A model generated the notes under the pieces. It was not told the origin of the DNA and did no database searches. It saw nothing but the letters and a program-made list of their open reading frames with translations. Source: Rhyacichthys aspro (Eukaryota > Chordata > Actinopteri > Gobiiformes > Rhyacichthyidae). Taken from it: 64,000 nucleotides of DNA. Positions 24,784 through 35,250 of the stretch are shown here, piece after piece (positions within the stretch are counted from its first letter, which is position 1; the number at the start of each line of letters is the position of its first letter). Position numbers and translations under genes: made by a program. The stretch covers positions 8,513,640 to 8,577,639 of the forward strand of contig CM072152.1 in the NCBI GenBank assembly GCA_036850595.1, written 5' to 3'.

Positions 24784-26149
24784 CTATGTGAGGTAGGTCT
24801 CGTCATGGTGGTCTTCGAAAATCCCTAGATCCTCCCTGCTCTGATTGAGCAGAGGCATGTGTGAGCATGCGTGCAAGCCTGTACGTCTGGGAGATACAAA
24901 CAGAAGTGGGTTTTAGACACTGCCTACCTTGAATCCACCTCTTGGTCACGCTCACAAGAAAGACAGAATCACTCAGAGATGTTCAGTGTGCTTGGATCTT
25001 GGCATGAAACACTGCTTGGCAAGGCTTTGGGAATTATGGTCACTTGCTTCTTCAGCTACCTTCAGAACTAGTTTAAATAAGTGCCATTATTTAAAGATAA
25101 AACACTGCATTATCCAGATTTATCTTTGTCTCTTACATAACTAACATTGCTTGATAAATGGTAACAGCTATTCAAAATCACAAAAGGTGACCTGTAGCCC
25201 TAATCCTTTTCTTTTGCTCTATAAAAAGAGTCTGAATCCAGGGGAGCAGGTAATATGACTTCTGGATAGACATTAACAAGCAGAGAAACAAAGCATTGCG
25301 TAAAGGCGTCCCCATTTGGCCCATTTTACCTTTAAAAATGAATGGATATTGCTGGTCAGGTCTGGTGACAACTAAAATAAATACAATGGCTTGGTGTGTA
25401 TAATGTTGAAAGTTGCAATGGGCTCTCTTTGTGGAGTCTGTAAAGTCTTCCCTGTGCTACCTCTCTCTGGGACTCCAGCTTCCCCACACTGACTTATGCA
25501 TATAGGTTCATTTGTGAATTGAAATTGCCCAGGGATTATTTGAGTGTTCCCGGCTGTCTGGTACTGTCAGTCTGTGAGAGATAACCCTGTGATTATCTGA
25601 CAATTGTCTCGGGAGTACCCTATATGACGCCCAAAGCAGCCTGCAGCTCCAAACCGCCATGATTCTGGATAAATGAGAAGATTCATGAATCATTTGCCTA
25701 TAGGACCAGGCCCCCATACAAAGTTGGTTCAGTCTATAGAAAAGAAGGCTTCACTGAATGGAAATTTTGAAATAAAACTACAATTATTTTAACAATGTGT
25801 GCTTCTCCTCCAACAGTTTGTGTTTTTCTGGGGTTCTGCAGAAAGAAGAAAGTAATATAACTTCCAGTGGGTTCTATGGAGCTTTAGAGGTCTATTTTTC
25901 CACAGACAAGGGTGTTACTGTGTGATCATAATAAACAATTGTGTTCTATATATTTCTGTTCAATGCACAAAATAAAAAAACAAAAAAACAAAGCATTATG
26001 GTAAGGTTTGGAGAGATTGCATGTTTGATATCGACAGTTGCATTGTCTATAACTAATTTAATACACATTTCTGCCAAAAATGAATGAATAGTTCGTAGCA
26101 TTGGCCTTGAAAATGTCACATAGAAATGACACCGGGATTTAGGAGGCTG
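24781..26149. other. Unique sequence, nothing recognised
   Basis: No repeat family, splice pair or RNA structure noticed. Confidence 0.4.
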
Positions 26150-26560
26150 GTTTGTATTTAGGGCACTACTTTTCTCCCAAATATAACTCCGCCTGCTGCG
26201 ATCACCAGTGGAACGCTCACCTTCACAACAACGGAATGAATGCGGGGTCACGCCGAACTCTGACCACTGCGCTAATAAAATGTATCACCGGGGATATTTT
26301 TCTTTTAAGCCACCTGTTTGTCTTCAGAGCAGGTCGTCATGCTTTTCACTCTCCCCGAGCCCAGATTTGTATTGATATTACAGCATCTCTTCTAAAAGGC
26401 AGTCCTCTCAGATCCTGTGAATACATTTGCGAAAGGCCACTGAGAGACCTCTGGCTCCTTTATTTCAACACATTCTACCCAGAAGCATTGCGAATCCATG
26501 CTTTCATGTTAAGTTTAGTGCTTGTTTCCAAAGTGCGTGGCATTTAATAGCTTCTTCCAT
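26150..26560. promoter_or_regulatory. Candidate conserved non-coding block
   Basis: Repeat-free, higher-GC sequence with scattered CpGs. The plus frame 26152-26547 is open for 131 codons, the longest non-repeat frame nearby, but its translation has no recognised domain and no splice, start-context or poly(A) support. A conserved enhancer or an unrecognised exon are both possible. Confidence 0.25.
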
Positions 26561-26914
26561 AGCACAAATTACAGTGTAGCATGTAGGAGTAAGTGCAGAT
26601 CAATAATTACCACATACATTGCTGCAGACTGCCACATTTACCACACTGAGCGGTAATAGAAATGAGAAATGCCCTTTTTCTGTATGTACACAGTAATGCC
26701 TTAATGCACTGATGGTATTTTCTCATCCGGAAAGTCTGTCATTTAACCATTAACAGTCATTTGTGTGCGGCCCGCTTCACATCTTTACAGTATTTATGGG
26801 GAACCGTGCAGTGAAACTAGAGCTGATGGTCGGAGTCGGGGGTAAACGGCTCCAAATTACAGCCCCATGTAAACAAACATTCTTACACAGCATGTGCAAC
26901 TAGAGAATAGACAG
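26561..26914. promoter_or_regulatory. Unique block with tandem forkhead-type sites
   Basis: TGTAAACAAACA at 26868-26879 contains two overlapping forkhead cores, downstream of a GC-richer stretch (26760-26850). No repeat similarity seen. Regulatory role is inference. Confidence 0.2.
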
Positions 26915-27114
26915 TTAAAGCAGCACTATGAAACACAAATAATAGCTTCAGTGCACTATTTACAGGGAGAATAGTACCACTTGGTAAAACAGGGCGTTTA
27001 TTTGACTATGTTACATTCAATAACTGCCCAACACTGTTATCATCACAGTGCCTTACATACTGATAACACACCAATAGATTGTCATAAAGTATTACATGGC
27101 TATGGCAAGACATA

Positions 27115-27660
27115 CAGTGGTGAAAAAGTATTTGCCCCCTTCTAGAATTTTTTTTTTTTTTTTTTTGCACATTTGTCACCTAAATGTTTCAGATCATCAA
27201 ATATATTGGAATATTAGGTAAAGATAACTCAAGTAAACACAAAATGCACAATATGTGAAATGTGAAACCATGAATTAACTGTAATTAATCACTTTTTGAG
27301 TTGAGTTCAATGATTACTGCCAGATCTGTTGAATTGAGAAATCACTTAAATGAAGTAGGTCAAAAGATCTCAAAAAGCAAGACATCATTTCACAAAATTT
27401 CAAGGGGAAATATTTCCTCAAACGCTTGATTGCAGTTATTGCTGCTGAGGATGGCACAAAACAGTTTATATAAGGTTTAGAGGGTAATTAGTTTTTTTAC
27501 ATAGGGCTAGGTAGGTTTGGATTGCTTTTTCCCCTCAATAAATATAATCATGACTTCAAAACTGCATTTTGTTTATTGAGTTATCTTTGTCTAATATTTA
27601 AATTTGTCTGATGATCTGAATATTTAAGTGTGACAAATGTGCCACTTTTTCACAGCACAG
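27115..27660 (+). mobile_element. Tc1-like transposon, internal-deletion derivative
   Basis: Flanked by TA on both sides (27113-27114, 27661-27662). The ends CAGTGGTGAAAAAGT and ACTTTTTCACAGCACAG are inverted repeats, and subterminal inverted similarity extends over about 130 bp (GATCATCAAATATATTGG against the 27540-27640 complement). A scrap of transposase C-terminus (LIAVIAAEDG, near 27427-27456) shows it derives from a coding Tc1-like element of the same family as 7197-7874. Most of the coding region is deleted. Confidence 0.8.
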
Positions 27661-27915
27661 TATTTATAACACAATGTGATAGGTCAGTCTTGAGATACAG
27701 CAGTTCTGCATTTATAAATACTTTACAAGATAAACATTCTGATGCTCAGTTTTTCTGTGCGGAGTCTGCGTGTTCTCCAAGTGCTACCGTGGGTTTTTAC
27801 TTGGAACTCAGGCGTCATTCAAAGATATGGATTTATAGGCACATTAGTGATTGTAATTTGCACAAGTCAATACAAATCTGTCAGTGTACATCTCTAAGTG
27901 TCACCCCTGCAATTA

Positions 27916-27935
27916 ACTGGTTATCGATAACCAGT
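27916..27935. other. Perfect 20-bp palindrome
   Basis: ACTGGTTATCGATAACCAGT is its own reverse complement over all 20 bases. It lies in unique sequence. Confidence 0.9.
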
Positions 27936-27984
27936 AGTTCCAAGAATCACGCCTAGACTCCAAAAAAAAAGTGTTTGTTTTAGC

Positions 27985-28080
27985 TGCCGCCTTCATGGGA
28001 TCATTCTGGATGCCTTTCTTGACACAACCCTCTCCATTTATCCGGGCTTGGGACTGGCACCAAGGTATACTGACTTGTAA
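27985..28080 (+). repeat. Short interspersed fish repeat fragment
   Basis: GGATGCCTTTCTTGACACAA then CCATTTATCCGGGCTTGGGA match a repeat segment I recognise from many teleost sequences, probably part of a SINE or LINE tail. No ends visible. Confidence 0.45.
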
Positions 28081-29014
28081 CCACACTGACATGAAGGAGC
28101 CTGAATGAGAAAGGAAGAAAAAATATATGACACTGAGCTTTATTTGCCTGAAATGACAAGATATTCATTCAAAAAACAAAAAAACAACAAAAAAAACACA
28201 TTATTTTTTATGATCTGACTGCTGTTTATTCACGTCTCAATATCTGTATCTGGATCAACATAATGGATCGTGGAAATTATGTGGTAATCATCATATTTTC
28301 CCATCTTCACTGGTGTAAGTGTGTGATGAATAACACTACTCAAAGATATCAAGCACAAAAATGAATAACATGATGAATAAATAAGTAAGACAGTGAAATA
28401 GCCTTCCTTATAATGGCTCTATGCTAAGATTTAGAGGCTGTTTACATGATGCCTTGCACCGACAATGAGAGGGATGTCTTATGTTTCAATCAAGGAAATA
28501 GAGTTAAAACGGGTTCACAGCTGAGTCTCACTAAGCATTTGGCTGCTGTTGACACAATGTTTTTCTTTACATATACATGGCTTCTGACAGTGCTTAAGTT
28601 CTATATTATTCTTATTAATGGCCAGATAATCTCTTAACTTCTCATGTTGTTTAATATATTCCACTCAACAGCCATGTCCTGCCACTCTTCCCTGTTTCAG
28701 TCCAAGTCTCTATACATTGCTCCTTGTCCTTGGGCCAATAACTCCTCCATGAACTGCTCAGAGACACTTTTGTCAGTAATAGTCCATGCTGACATAACAA
28801 CCGCTCCTTCTTTGTTAAACTTGAAAAACTGACTAATCCTGCCGCACGAAATGCTCCTGTAAGTCAGCATCAACAAACTCATACATCCAGAACTGAATTC
28901 AAGACACAGATAAATAAATATTACATACGACCAAACCTGAATGGTTTTATTTCTTCAAAAAACTACAATTTAACATGGCATTTGCTTACACGCAACATAC
29001 AGCCGGGTCGACAG
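28081..29014. other. Unique AT-rich sequence, nothing recognised
   Basis: A-rich simple stretch at 28170-28200. Open frames 28446-28882 show no domains. Confidence 0.4.
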
Positions 29015-29095
29015 GAGACAGCTCCAGTCAGAATTCTCTCATTGATAACACGGACTGCAGACCAGAGTTCAAATCCCACCAAGGTTCAACTGTTT
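29015..29095 (+). repeat. Possible tRNA-derived SINE remnant
   Basis: A tRNA-like 3' half is visible: AACACGGACTGCAGACCAG, followed by a B-box-like GAGTTCAAATCCC (29065-29077). The A box is poorly preserved. It could also be a decayed tRNA pseudogene. Confidence 0.35.
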
Positions 29096-29590
29096 CCACA
29101 ATATTACTTGATGCAGGTAAATAGTTGCAAGATCACACCATTTCAAAATAAGACAGATCCCAGATCCTGATCCGGCTGTAAAAATTAAGAAATTAACCTC
29201 TGGCATCTGATCGATATTATGTCTTCTGAGTTGCTTTTCCAGAAAACACCAGGTTTCTGTTTTCTGTTTCAATTTCTGTTTCGGATCTTATAATCTGGAA
29301 GACCTAGAACAGTTTTCCAAACAGTGCGTCCGAACAAATTTAGTATTACAACACTTGCACCACAAACCCCTGCTTCAAAAACATGCCGTCTACTGTATCT
29401 TTAAGGAAACAACATTGCTATTGCACCCAGAGACCTTTAAATGGGCAGACACACACCAAACAACATTGTGCCACTTTACTCTAACGATACTAGTCACTGG
29501 TCAAGTACGTATGCAACAACTCCAAGTGAAAAACAACATGTTCGCTTTGGTGCACTTCACACGACTGTTCTATTAAATATGGAGCAAACA
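29096..29590. other. Unique sequence, nothing recognised
   Basis: Small open frames only. Confidence 0.4.
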
Positions 29591-29915
29591 AGTAGGTTGA
29601 ATAATGACAGCTGCCCTCCGTAGCCCTCTGACTATTTTCCCTCAGTGTTTTGTGATGAACAACTGTCAGGCAGGGCGCTAATGTTTGTTCCTTTAATTGA
29701 CTGTCACTTCGGAAATGAGTCCTCTAACACAAAGTGCAAATAACAATATGCAATTTAAGCCAACACCCAATAAAAGTGCACTTTTATCGCCATTTCATGC
29801 TGTGTATATTATGAGCTTTTTTGCAATCTCTGGTTTATTGCTGTTGGGTTTACCGTATGTGTTTAAGCTATGCATCCTGCGGTTTAAACGTCTCACAAAT
29901 GAAGTGAAATAGGAT
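29591..29915. promoter_or_regulatory. Candidate conserved block with 18-bp palindrome
   Basis: Repeat-free sequence with homeodomain cores (TTTAATTGACTGTCAC near 29692) and the perfect palindrome ATAAAAGTGCACTTTTAT at 29770-29787. The palindrome contains two inverted AAGTG half sites, the NKX2-type core. Nothing suggests coding. Conservation untested. Confidence 0.3.
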
Positions 29916-29929
29916 TTTTCTAAACAATA

Positions 29930-30300
29930 GGGAAGGAGGCTGCAGCATCATTTGGAGGAAAAAAGGGAAGCTGACACAGTGAGTGGACAGTTAGAGGCCT
30001 ACGGAGAGATTAGAGGGGTGGAGAAGAAGAGGAAAAAAAGATAGATGGGTGGAAATGGCGAGGGAAGAGCGGCGCGTTGGTCACGGGAGCGGCACGCACA
30101 GGAAGAGAGGGGATGTTAGTGGCCTCTGACCAAATGATTCATGACAAGTTAGCTCAGCGCAAAGACCTCTGGGGTCACCAACGATGATAATGGGGAGGAG
30201 AGGGAGGGGGGGGGACATGACGAAATGAGACGGAGCAGAACAAAATGAAAGAGAAAGGAGAATGTGAAGAGAAACGATGGGCAGAGATTACCCGCGGGAG
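29930..30300. other. Purine-rich (GA) region
   Basis: Long G/A-biased runs (for example GGTGGAGAAGAAGAGG near 30016 and GGGGAGGAGAGGGAGG near 30191) on the plus strand. The 145-aa minus frame 30149-30586 is the pyrimidine complement (Ser/Pro/Leu-rich) and is not credible as a gene. Confidence 0.5.
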
Positions 30301-31511
30301 GCGAGCGGAGAGGCAGTCGATACAAATGTGGGTCAGATGTTACAGTTTGAAGAGCCTTATGGGAGAGGTGATAGAGCCAGGTTAGATCTGATTGGTGGAG
30401 CTGCAGTGACCACGACCAATAAGGGCAGAGAAAACAGAAAGGTAACCGGCTGCAATACGTGCCAACACATTTTTGAGTAGATGGGAAGGATAAGCATTCG
30501 ATTTTTAATGTGCAAGGTAAGATATGGAAAAAACAGAAAAGAAGTGATTTAAAACTTTTATTTTGAAGGGTTTGGGTCAGATTCAAGCTCTTGTTTTGTA
30601 CCCACTCTTTTCTTAAACTTTAAATATAAATGCATAAAATATAGGACAGCAATCAAGCAGTGTAACCACAACTGTAAATATTGTTAGCCTTAAGAAAGGT
30701 TGAATTTTTGACATTAAAAATATCAGTCATAAAAAGTTACATGTTTCATTGTAAAATGGTCCAGGAGCTTCTTTCACAGATTGTTTCTAAATTCCATCCC
30801 TCTTAGAAGTGTGAGCTTCTCTCTGACATTTTTGTTGACGTGCTGACATTCTTATCCTTGGGTAACCTACTGGCATAAAGTAAGGTGTAGTTCAAAGTGT
30901 TATGTATTTTATTTTTTACTTTTTATATAAAAGAAACCTCATACAAAATGCAGGTACTTTCAGAACCTTCAAAACATATAATCAACCCTCTTGCTGTTTT
31001 GTTTTCCTCAGTTTAGATGCAAACAATTCAGCATTTATCCCATGCCCAGTGTCATTTTCTTTACATTTTTACAGCAGAAAAAGCTTATATTAAAACAGGC
31101 TGTGTTTGAAACCTAATCTCAGACCCCTCAGTCACTACATAAGGCTGCACTTCAGCGTGGACAAATCTGTTCACTTATATTTAGGAGTATGTGACTATTT
31201 TTCTCTCACTGTTATTCCCAAAATGATGTTGCATATGTACACAACACTGACTGGATTATTTTAACTGTATCTTGTCGTAAGAGCTATATGACAAATGTAT
31301 ACTAGACAATTTTACAATGTGATAACTTAATAACAATAAGTCATGTACACTTGAAAGACTTGTTGTGCTGTTCTGCTCCAGCAACTTGCAAAGCATTATG
31401 GTTTGTTCATGATTATTGATGTTCACTAGTTTTATATGCATTCTGGGAAACTTTGAGCGCTCTAAAGTTGAGTCCACTAAAAATGTATACAAAATGGTGC
31501 AATAACTATAT
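30301..31511. other. Unique AT-rich sequence, nothing recognised
   Basis: No repeat or gene signals seen. Confidence 0.4.
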
Positions 31512-31704
31512 AATGCGCTTGCAACTGCAGTCCACAGATCAATCCCAGCAGGTGAATAGGTGAATTGAGCTATCTAAATTGCCCCTAGTGAGTGAATTGT
31601 TGGTCTAAATAACTAGAAATGTATATGTAATCAGGCCCAAAGCTGTTAGGATAGGCTCCATCCACCTGTGACCCTCAACGGGACCAAGCGGAAGAAGATG
31701 AATA
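31512..31704 (+). repeat. SINE with LINE-type tail
   Basis: The head GCGCTTGCAACTGCAGTCCA then AGATCAATCCC has a B-box-like core. The body CTAAATTGCCCCTAGTGAGT and the 3' end GGATAGGCTCCATCCACCTG with AAGCGGAAGAAGATGAA match a tail shared by many teleost SINEs and L2-type LINEs. Diverged and without a clear TSD. Confidence 0.6.
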
Positions 31705-32140
31705 AAGGAATCTTGAATTATACCTATTTTGCTCCACTGCACTATTTTGAAAATATAATAATCACTACTTTACTATATTTTACTGAAATTGCAATATATC
31801 GCCATAAATCTATCTGTGGGATTCTGCATCATCACAAACTATCACGTTTACCATCTTGGGTCAAAATCAATCAGTCAGAGTTAGACATAATGATTATTTT
31901 AGATACAGTCATCATTTAGACAGACATGAAAAGGAAAAGACATTTAAAATCTATAAAATAAAAAATATGTGTGATGCTTCATTCCTGCACTCAGTTTAGT
32001 CAGTTTTCCCTTTTTCCAAATGTATGTTCAGTTCACAATTACCTTCTTTAATGCGGGACAAACTGTATTTACCCCATTAAATATCATTTTTAGATGTGTT
32101 TAGAAGAGATAAATACTGAGGAAAAATATGTGGAAATGTA
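31705..32140. other. Unique AT-rich sequence, nothing recognised
   Basis: Leads into the splice acceptor described next; no other signal. Confidence 0.4.
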
Positions 32141-32325
32141 TGCTAACTAAAACAACCTCTTTTTTTATTTCTTCAGAGCATTGCTTTGGAATGTAAGCAG
32201 AGCCAAATCCAACAAGGTGTGTTTCATCCCCAGGAGTTCACGGAGTTTATCTCGCGTCTGTTGAAGCACACGACTGACTGAGGAACCCAAGCGCGAAAAG
32301 TAGCTCCAAACTGTGACAGGTAAGC
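32141..32325 (+). other. Possible exon with textbook splice signals
   Basis: A branch-point-like TGCTAAC (A at 32146) lies 30 bases before the acceptor AG (32175-32176), with an uninterrupted pyrimidine tract (TTTTTTTATTTCTTCAG). The 143-base exon (32177-32319) ends in CAG/GTAAGC, a strong donor. In frame 1 it reads SIALECKQSQIQQGVFHPQE and on to a stop at 32279-32281, about 38 bases before the donor. The peptide is not recognised. The minus strand is also open (to 32165) with a weaker acceptor-like TTACCTGTCACAG. It may be a lncRNA or UTR exon, a coding exon, or chance. Confidence 0.35.
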
Positions 32326-32974
32326 GAGCAAACACACAACATTGCTCAACTGAATCAAGTAATGTTTGCATTGGACACATGTGACTGGCTTTACAGGTGC
32401 ACACAGACCCACACAGACCTAATGACTGTCAGAGCAATGGAGAGATGGTTTTGGACGAGATGAATCAGCAGGCCCAGTCGGACCGGGGTCGTTTAAGGCC
32501 AGGTCAGACTGAGTTTAAGGCTGCGAGTGTATGAATGGCTAACTGTGCTAATAAAGGCCTCAGAGTTATATACAGATGTTTATTGGACCTGTGCTTCGTC
32601 ATCAAAGACTGTTAAACTTTGATCTGCTCCATGACACCAGCATGCACACTGCAAAAGCTTCCAAACGTCCATTAAGCTAAAATAATTGCTTATAAACTTA
32701 CACATCATACAAATGCATATAAGGTAAAGTAACAAGACATACTGTATACAGCTAGAGTTAATGCAAATCACCTCAAGGCTTTAGCTTGTAAGCATCCATG
32801 CACCATCTGCTAATGGTAGCAGCAGCATACATACTTTATTGAACTAATGTCCACAAAAGCCCTCTATAATGTCCTCTAAAGTTTCATTCATTTGTTTTTA
32901 ACTTTCATGTAAATTAATAGAAATGCTTTAGTTGGCAAGTAAGTGTATATCTTTAAGGATATTGCACACAAAGA
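32326..32974. other. Unique sequence, nothing firmly recognised
   Basis: 32,400-32,570 is GC-richer and repeat-free and may belong to the same transcribed or conserved block as the preceding exon-like segment. Confidence 0.35.
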
Positions 32975-33240
32975 ATCGATTTTTGTCCCCAATCTTGAAA
33001 ATAAAATAAATGTAATTATCTTTGTCTCGTTAAAAATTGCGTCAAAGCACTGCCAGTATTATCCATGCTTAATTTGCGGCCCGTTTCTCTGTTTTTCTCT
33101 TTTATAAGGCGCTCCTTTTTACCGGAAGCGAGCTGTGATCGGCCAAAATCCTGCTGTGTTAAAATCCTTAATTCAAAAGCCTACTTCACCTCTTAAGGTC
33201 TCATTTTTTTCCACAGATGATTCCTGTAACAATAAGCTGT
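32975..33240 (+). repeat. Repeat family X, copy E (decayed)
   Basis: AATTATCTTTGTCTCGTTAA matches copy D, and GGCGCTCCTTTTTACC with GTGATCGGCCAAAATCC matches the CCAAT-box segment of A-D. TGTTAAAATCCTTAA...AAAGCCTA is closest to copy C. The first CCAAT box is missing and the second carries a substitution (GATCGG for GATTGG). Confidence 0.5.
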
Positions 33241-33369
33241 TAAGTGATTACACTCTCAAACTAAATTCAAATGTTCGTCATCAAAGTTGACCCAGCCCTC
33301 CAGATCCTCCAGTGACAGGAGGACACATATCACCAAATAAGCACAAACTAGTACCCACACATAAAGATA

Positions 33370-33933
33370 CACTATATTGCCAATAGTATTGAGTCACACC
33401 TTTGTCATGAGAACCAAACACCAGTGACTTGTGCATACACCATACGTACTAAAGTATTGGCACATCCCCTACTTTAGAACAGAAGAAGAACTGTGGCAGC
33501 AAAGATGGAAACATGATTCATTTGAACATTTTATTTCCATCTCTGTCGCCACAGTTTTGGAAGTGCTTATAATTACTTCACCCATTTGCACAAGTCACTG
33601 GTGTTTCGTGATGAGTTTTGGCTCAAGGTTTGCATTTAAAGTGATACCAGAGGTGTGCTGCTGGGAATAGGACTTGGCTTTCTGCAGACCACTCAACTTC
33701 TTCCACACTGACTGAATCAATCATTTCTTTTCTAACCTTGCCTTGTACACAGATGCATTGGCATGATAGAATAGAAAAGGGTCCTGTCCAAACAGATTCT
33801 ATGACATTAAAAGCACAATACTGCCTTGAATATCATTATAAGCTTAAACATTAAGATGTTTTGCCAGAAATGACTTAAGTAGTCAAAACTCTTCCTTACA
33901 AAGGGGTGACCCAATACTTTTGGCAATACAATG
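33370..33933 (+). mobile_element. Tc1/mariner non-autonomous element
   Basis: The 5' end CACTATATTGCCAATAGTAT and the 3' end ATACTTTTGGCAATACAATG are inverted repeats; TA precedes the left end (33368-33369), while the right flank has decayed to TG. The interior (GTGTTTCGTGATGAGTTTTG, CACTCAACTTCTTCCACACT) matches a non-coding element family I recognise from teleosts. No transposase frame. Confidence 0.75.
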
Positions 33934-34812
33934 TGCATATTCAGACAAGACAATTATATCTTATTCCTTAAATAAGTGTAAATCATGCAAAGTTAAGTGA
34001 ATGTAAGTCTAAAAGTTTTAAATTGACCAACTTTCTGCTTGACTTTTACATGGACTGTGCTGGTGACTGTGTATGATAATTTTATGATTCAGTAAACAAA
34101 CAAATTTCAGGATTTTCTTCAATTTCAATAACTAACAGTCCTTTACTTTCCCGCATGTATCTACTGAACTTCACTTCTTATACAACAAGAGAAAACCTGC
34201 AACAGATGGTTTCTGAGCTGGCTGGAGTAATTAATATGACTGTGGCAGTTGCAATATGGGCCTTGCATCTAATATTTCCATGTATATTCTGAGGACATAT
34301 TTTTACATTTCCATATCAGATTTTTCCAGCAGGTATTTATCTGGCACCATCTTCTTTACAGTTGAATTTTATGCAACACTAAGTTTTCCACACAAATTGC
34401 AGAAAAAGTCTTTATGCGGCTGAGATTTTCTCTGATAAAGAAGTATCACTCTGTAGAAAAGTGAGGATACAGTTTGTAGACTATGTCAATTTTATAAATG
34501 AATCAGTCGAGGAGATAAATGGAATGTCACATCCTGATGAAGTCAAAGTGAATAAAACCAACAAATGTGATTTTAAAAAAACCACTGAATGTGCTTTTAA
34601 TCAACAGCTGGTCTGAACATTCTGCCTAATGATCGCCATTATGGATGCATCTGCTTCTGTGTGGTTATTTTGTTTTTCCCATAGCTAAGCAAACTAAAAC
34701 AACAAAGAGCTGTTTGCTGACATTAACAATCACATATCTGGATATTTAGCTAGTTCTTGGTAGATGATTTTGCTATAAACAATAGATTAGGTTACCATCA
34801 GTCATGAACATG
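33934..34812. other. Unique sequence, nothing recognised
   Basis: No repeat or coding signal seen. Confidence 0.4.
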
Positions 34813-34820
34813 GCTTAATG

Positions 34821-35242
34821 CACACATGTCAAACTCAAGGCCCAGGGACCAAATGTGGCCGTTTGCTATGTGTTATGTGGCCACAATATAAGGTGATATT
34901 TTTGGCACTAGGTTTTATTCAAAGATAAGTAACTAAACCCTGTTCAAATCTGTCTAAAATCTGTCCAAATCCCTCTAAAACCAGTTCAAATTCAACCAAA
35001 ATCTGTTGAAATCCATCTAAAACCTGTTTGAATCTGACTAAAATGTGTTTAAATCAAACTAAAACCAATTTCCATAAAATGAGCAAATCATTGTTTGTGT
35101 GATAACTTTTGTACGACTCAAATGAAGATAAAATCTCACATTCAAAATGTAATAAACGCTTCTAAATGTCATCATCTCTGGCCTCTGAAAGGATTCTTAT
35201 TAACTTTTGCGGCCCCTCACCACTTTGAGTTTGACACCAGTG
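34821..35242 (+). mobile_element. Non-autonomous hAT element, copy 2
   Basis: Ends CACACATGTCAAACTCAAGG and GAGTTTGACACCAGTG; flanking octamers GCTTAATG (34813-34820) and GCTTAAGG (35243-35250) match at seven of eight bases. Shortest of the three copies (422 bp), with six full repeat units in its central array (about 34935-35065) at an even spacing near 21 bp. Same orientation as copies 1 and 3. Confidence 0.85.
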
Positions 35243-35250
35243 GCTTAAGG

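Noticed and set aside
24502..24828. 108-aa open frame
   Set aside because: It runs through the (TG)n microsatellite and shows no domain.
26152..26547. 131-codon open frame as a gene
   Set aside because: No domain, splice signals or poly(A) signal; better explained as non-coding high-complexity sequence.
30149..30586. 145-aa minus-strand frame rich in Ser, Pro and Leu
   Set aside because: It is the complement of a purine-rich tract and has no domain.
32187..32197. TGGAATGTAAG, matching the start of miR-1/miR-206
   Set aside because: The rest of the mature sequence does not match and no complementary arm is seen within hairpin distance.
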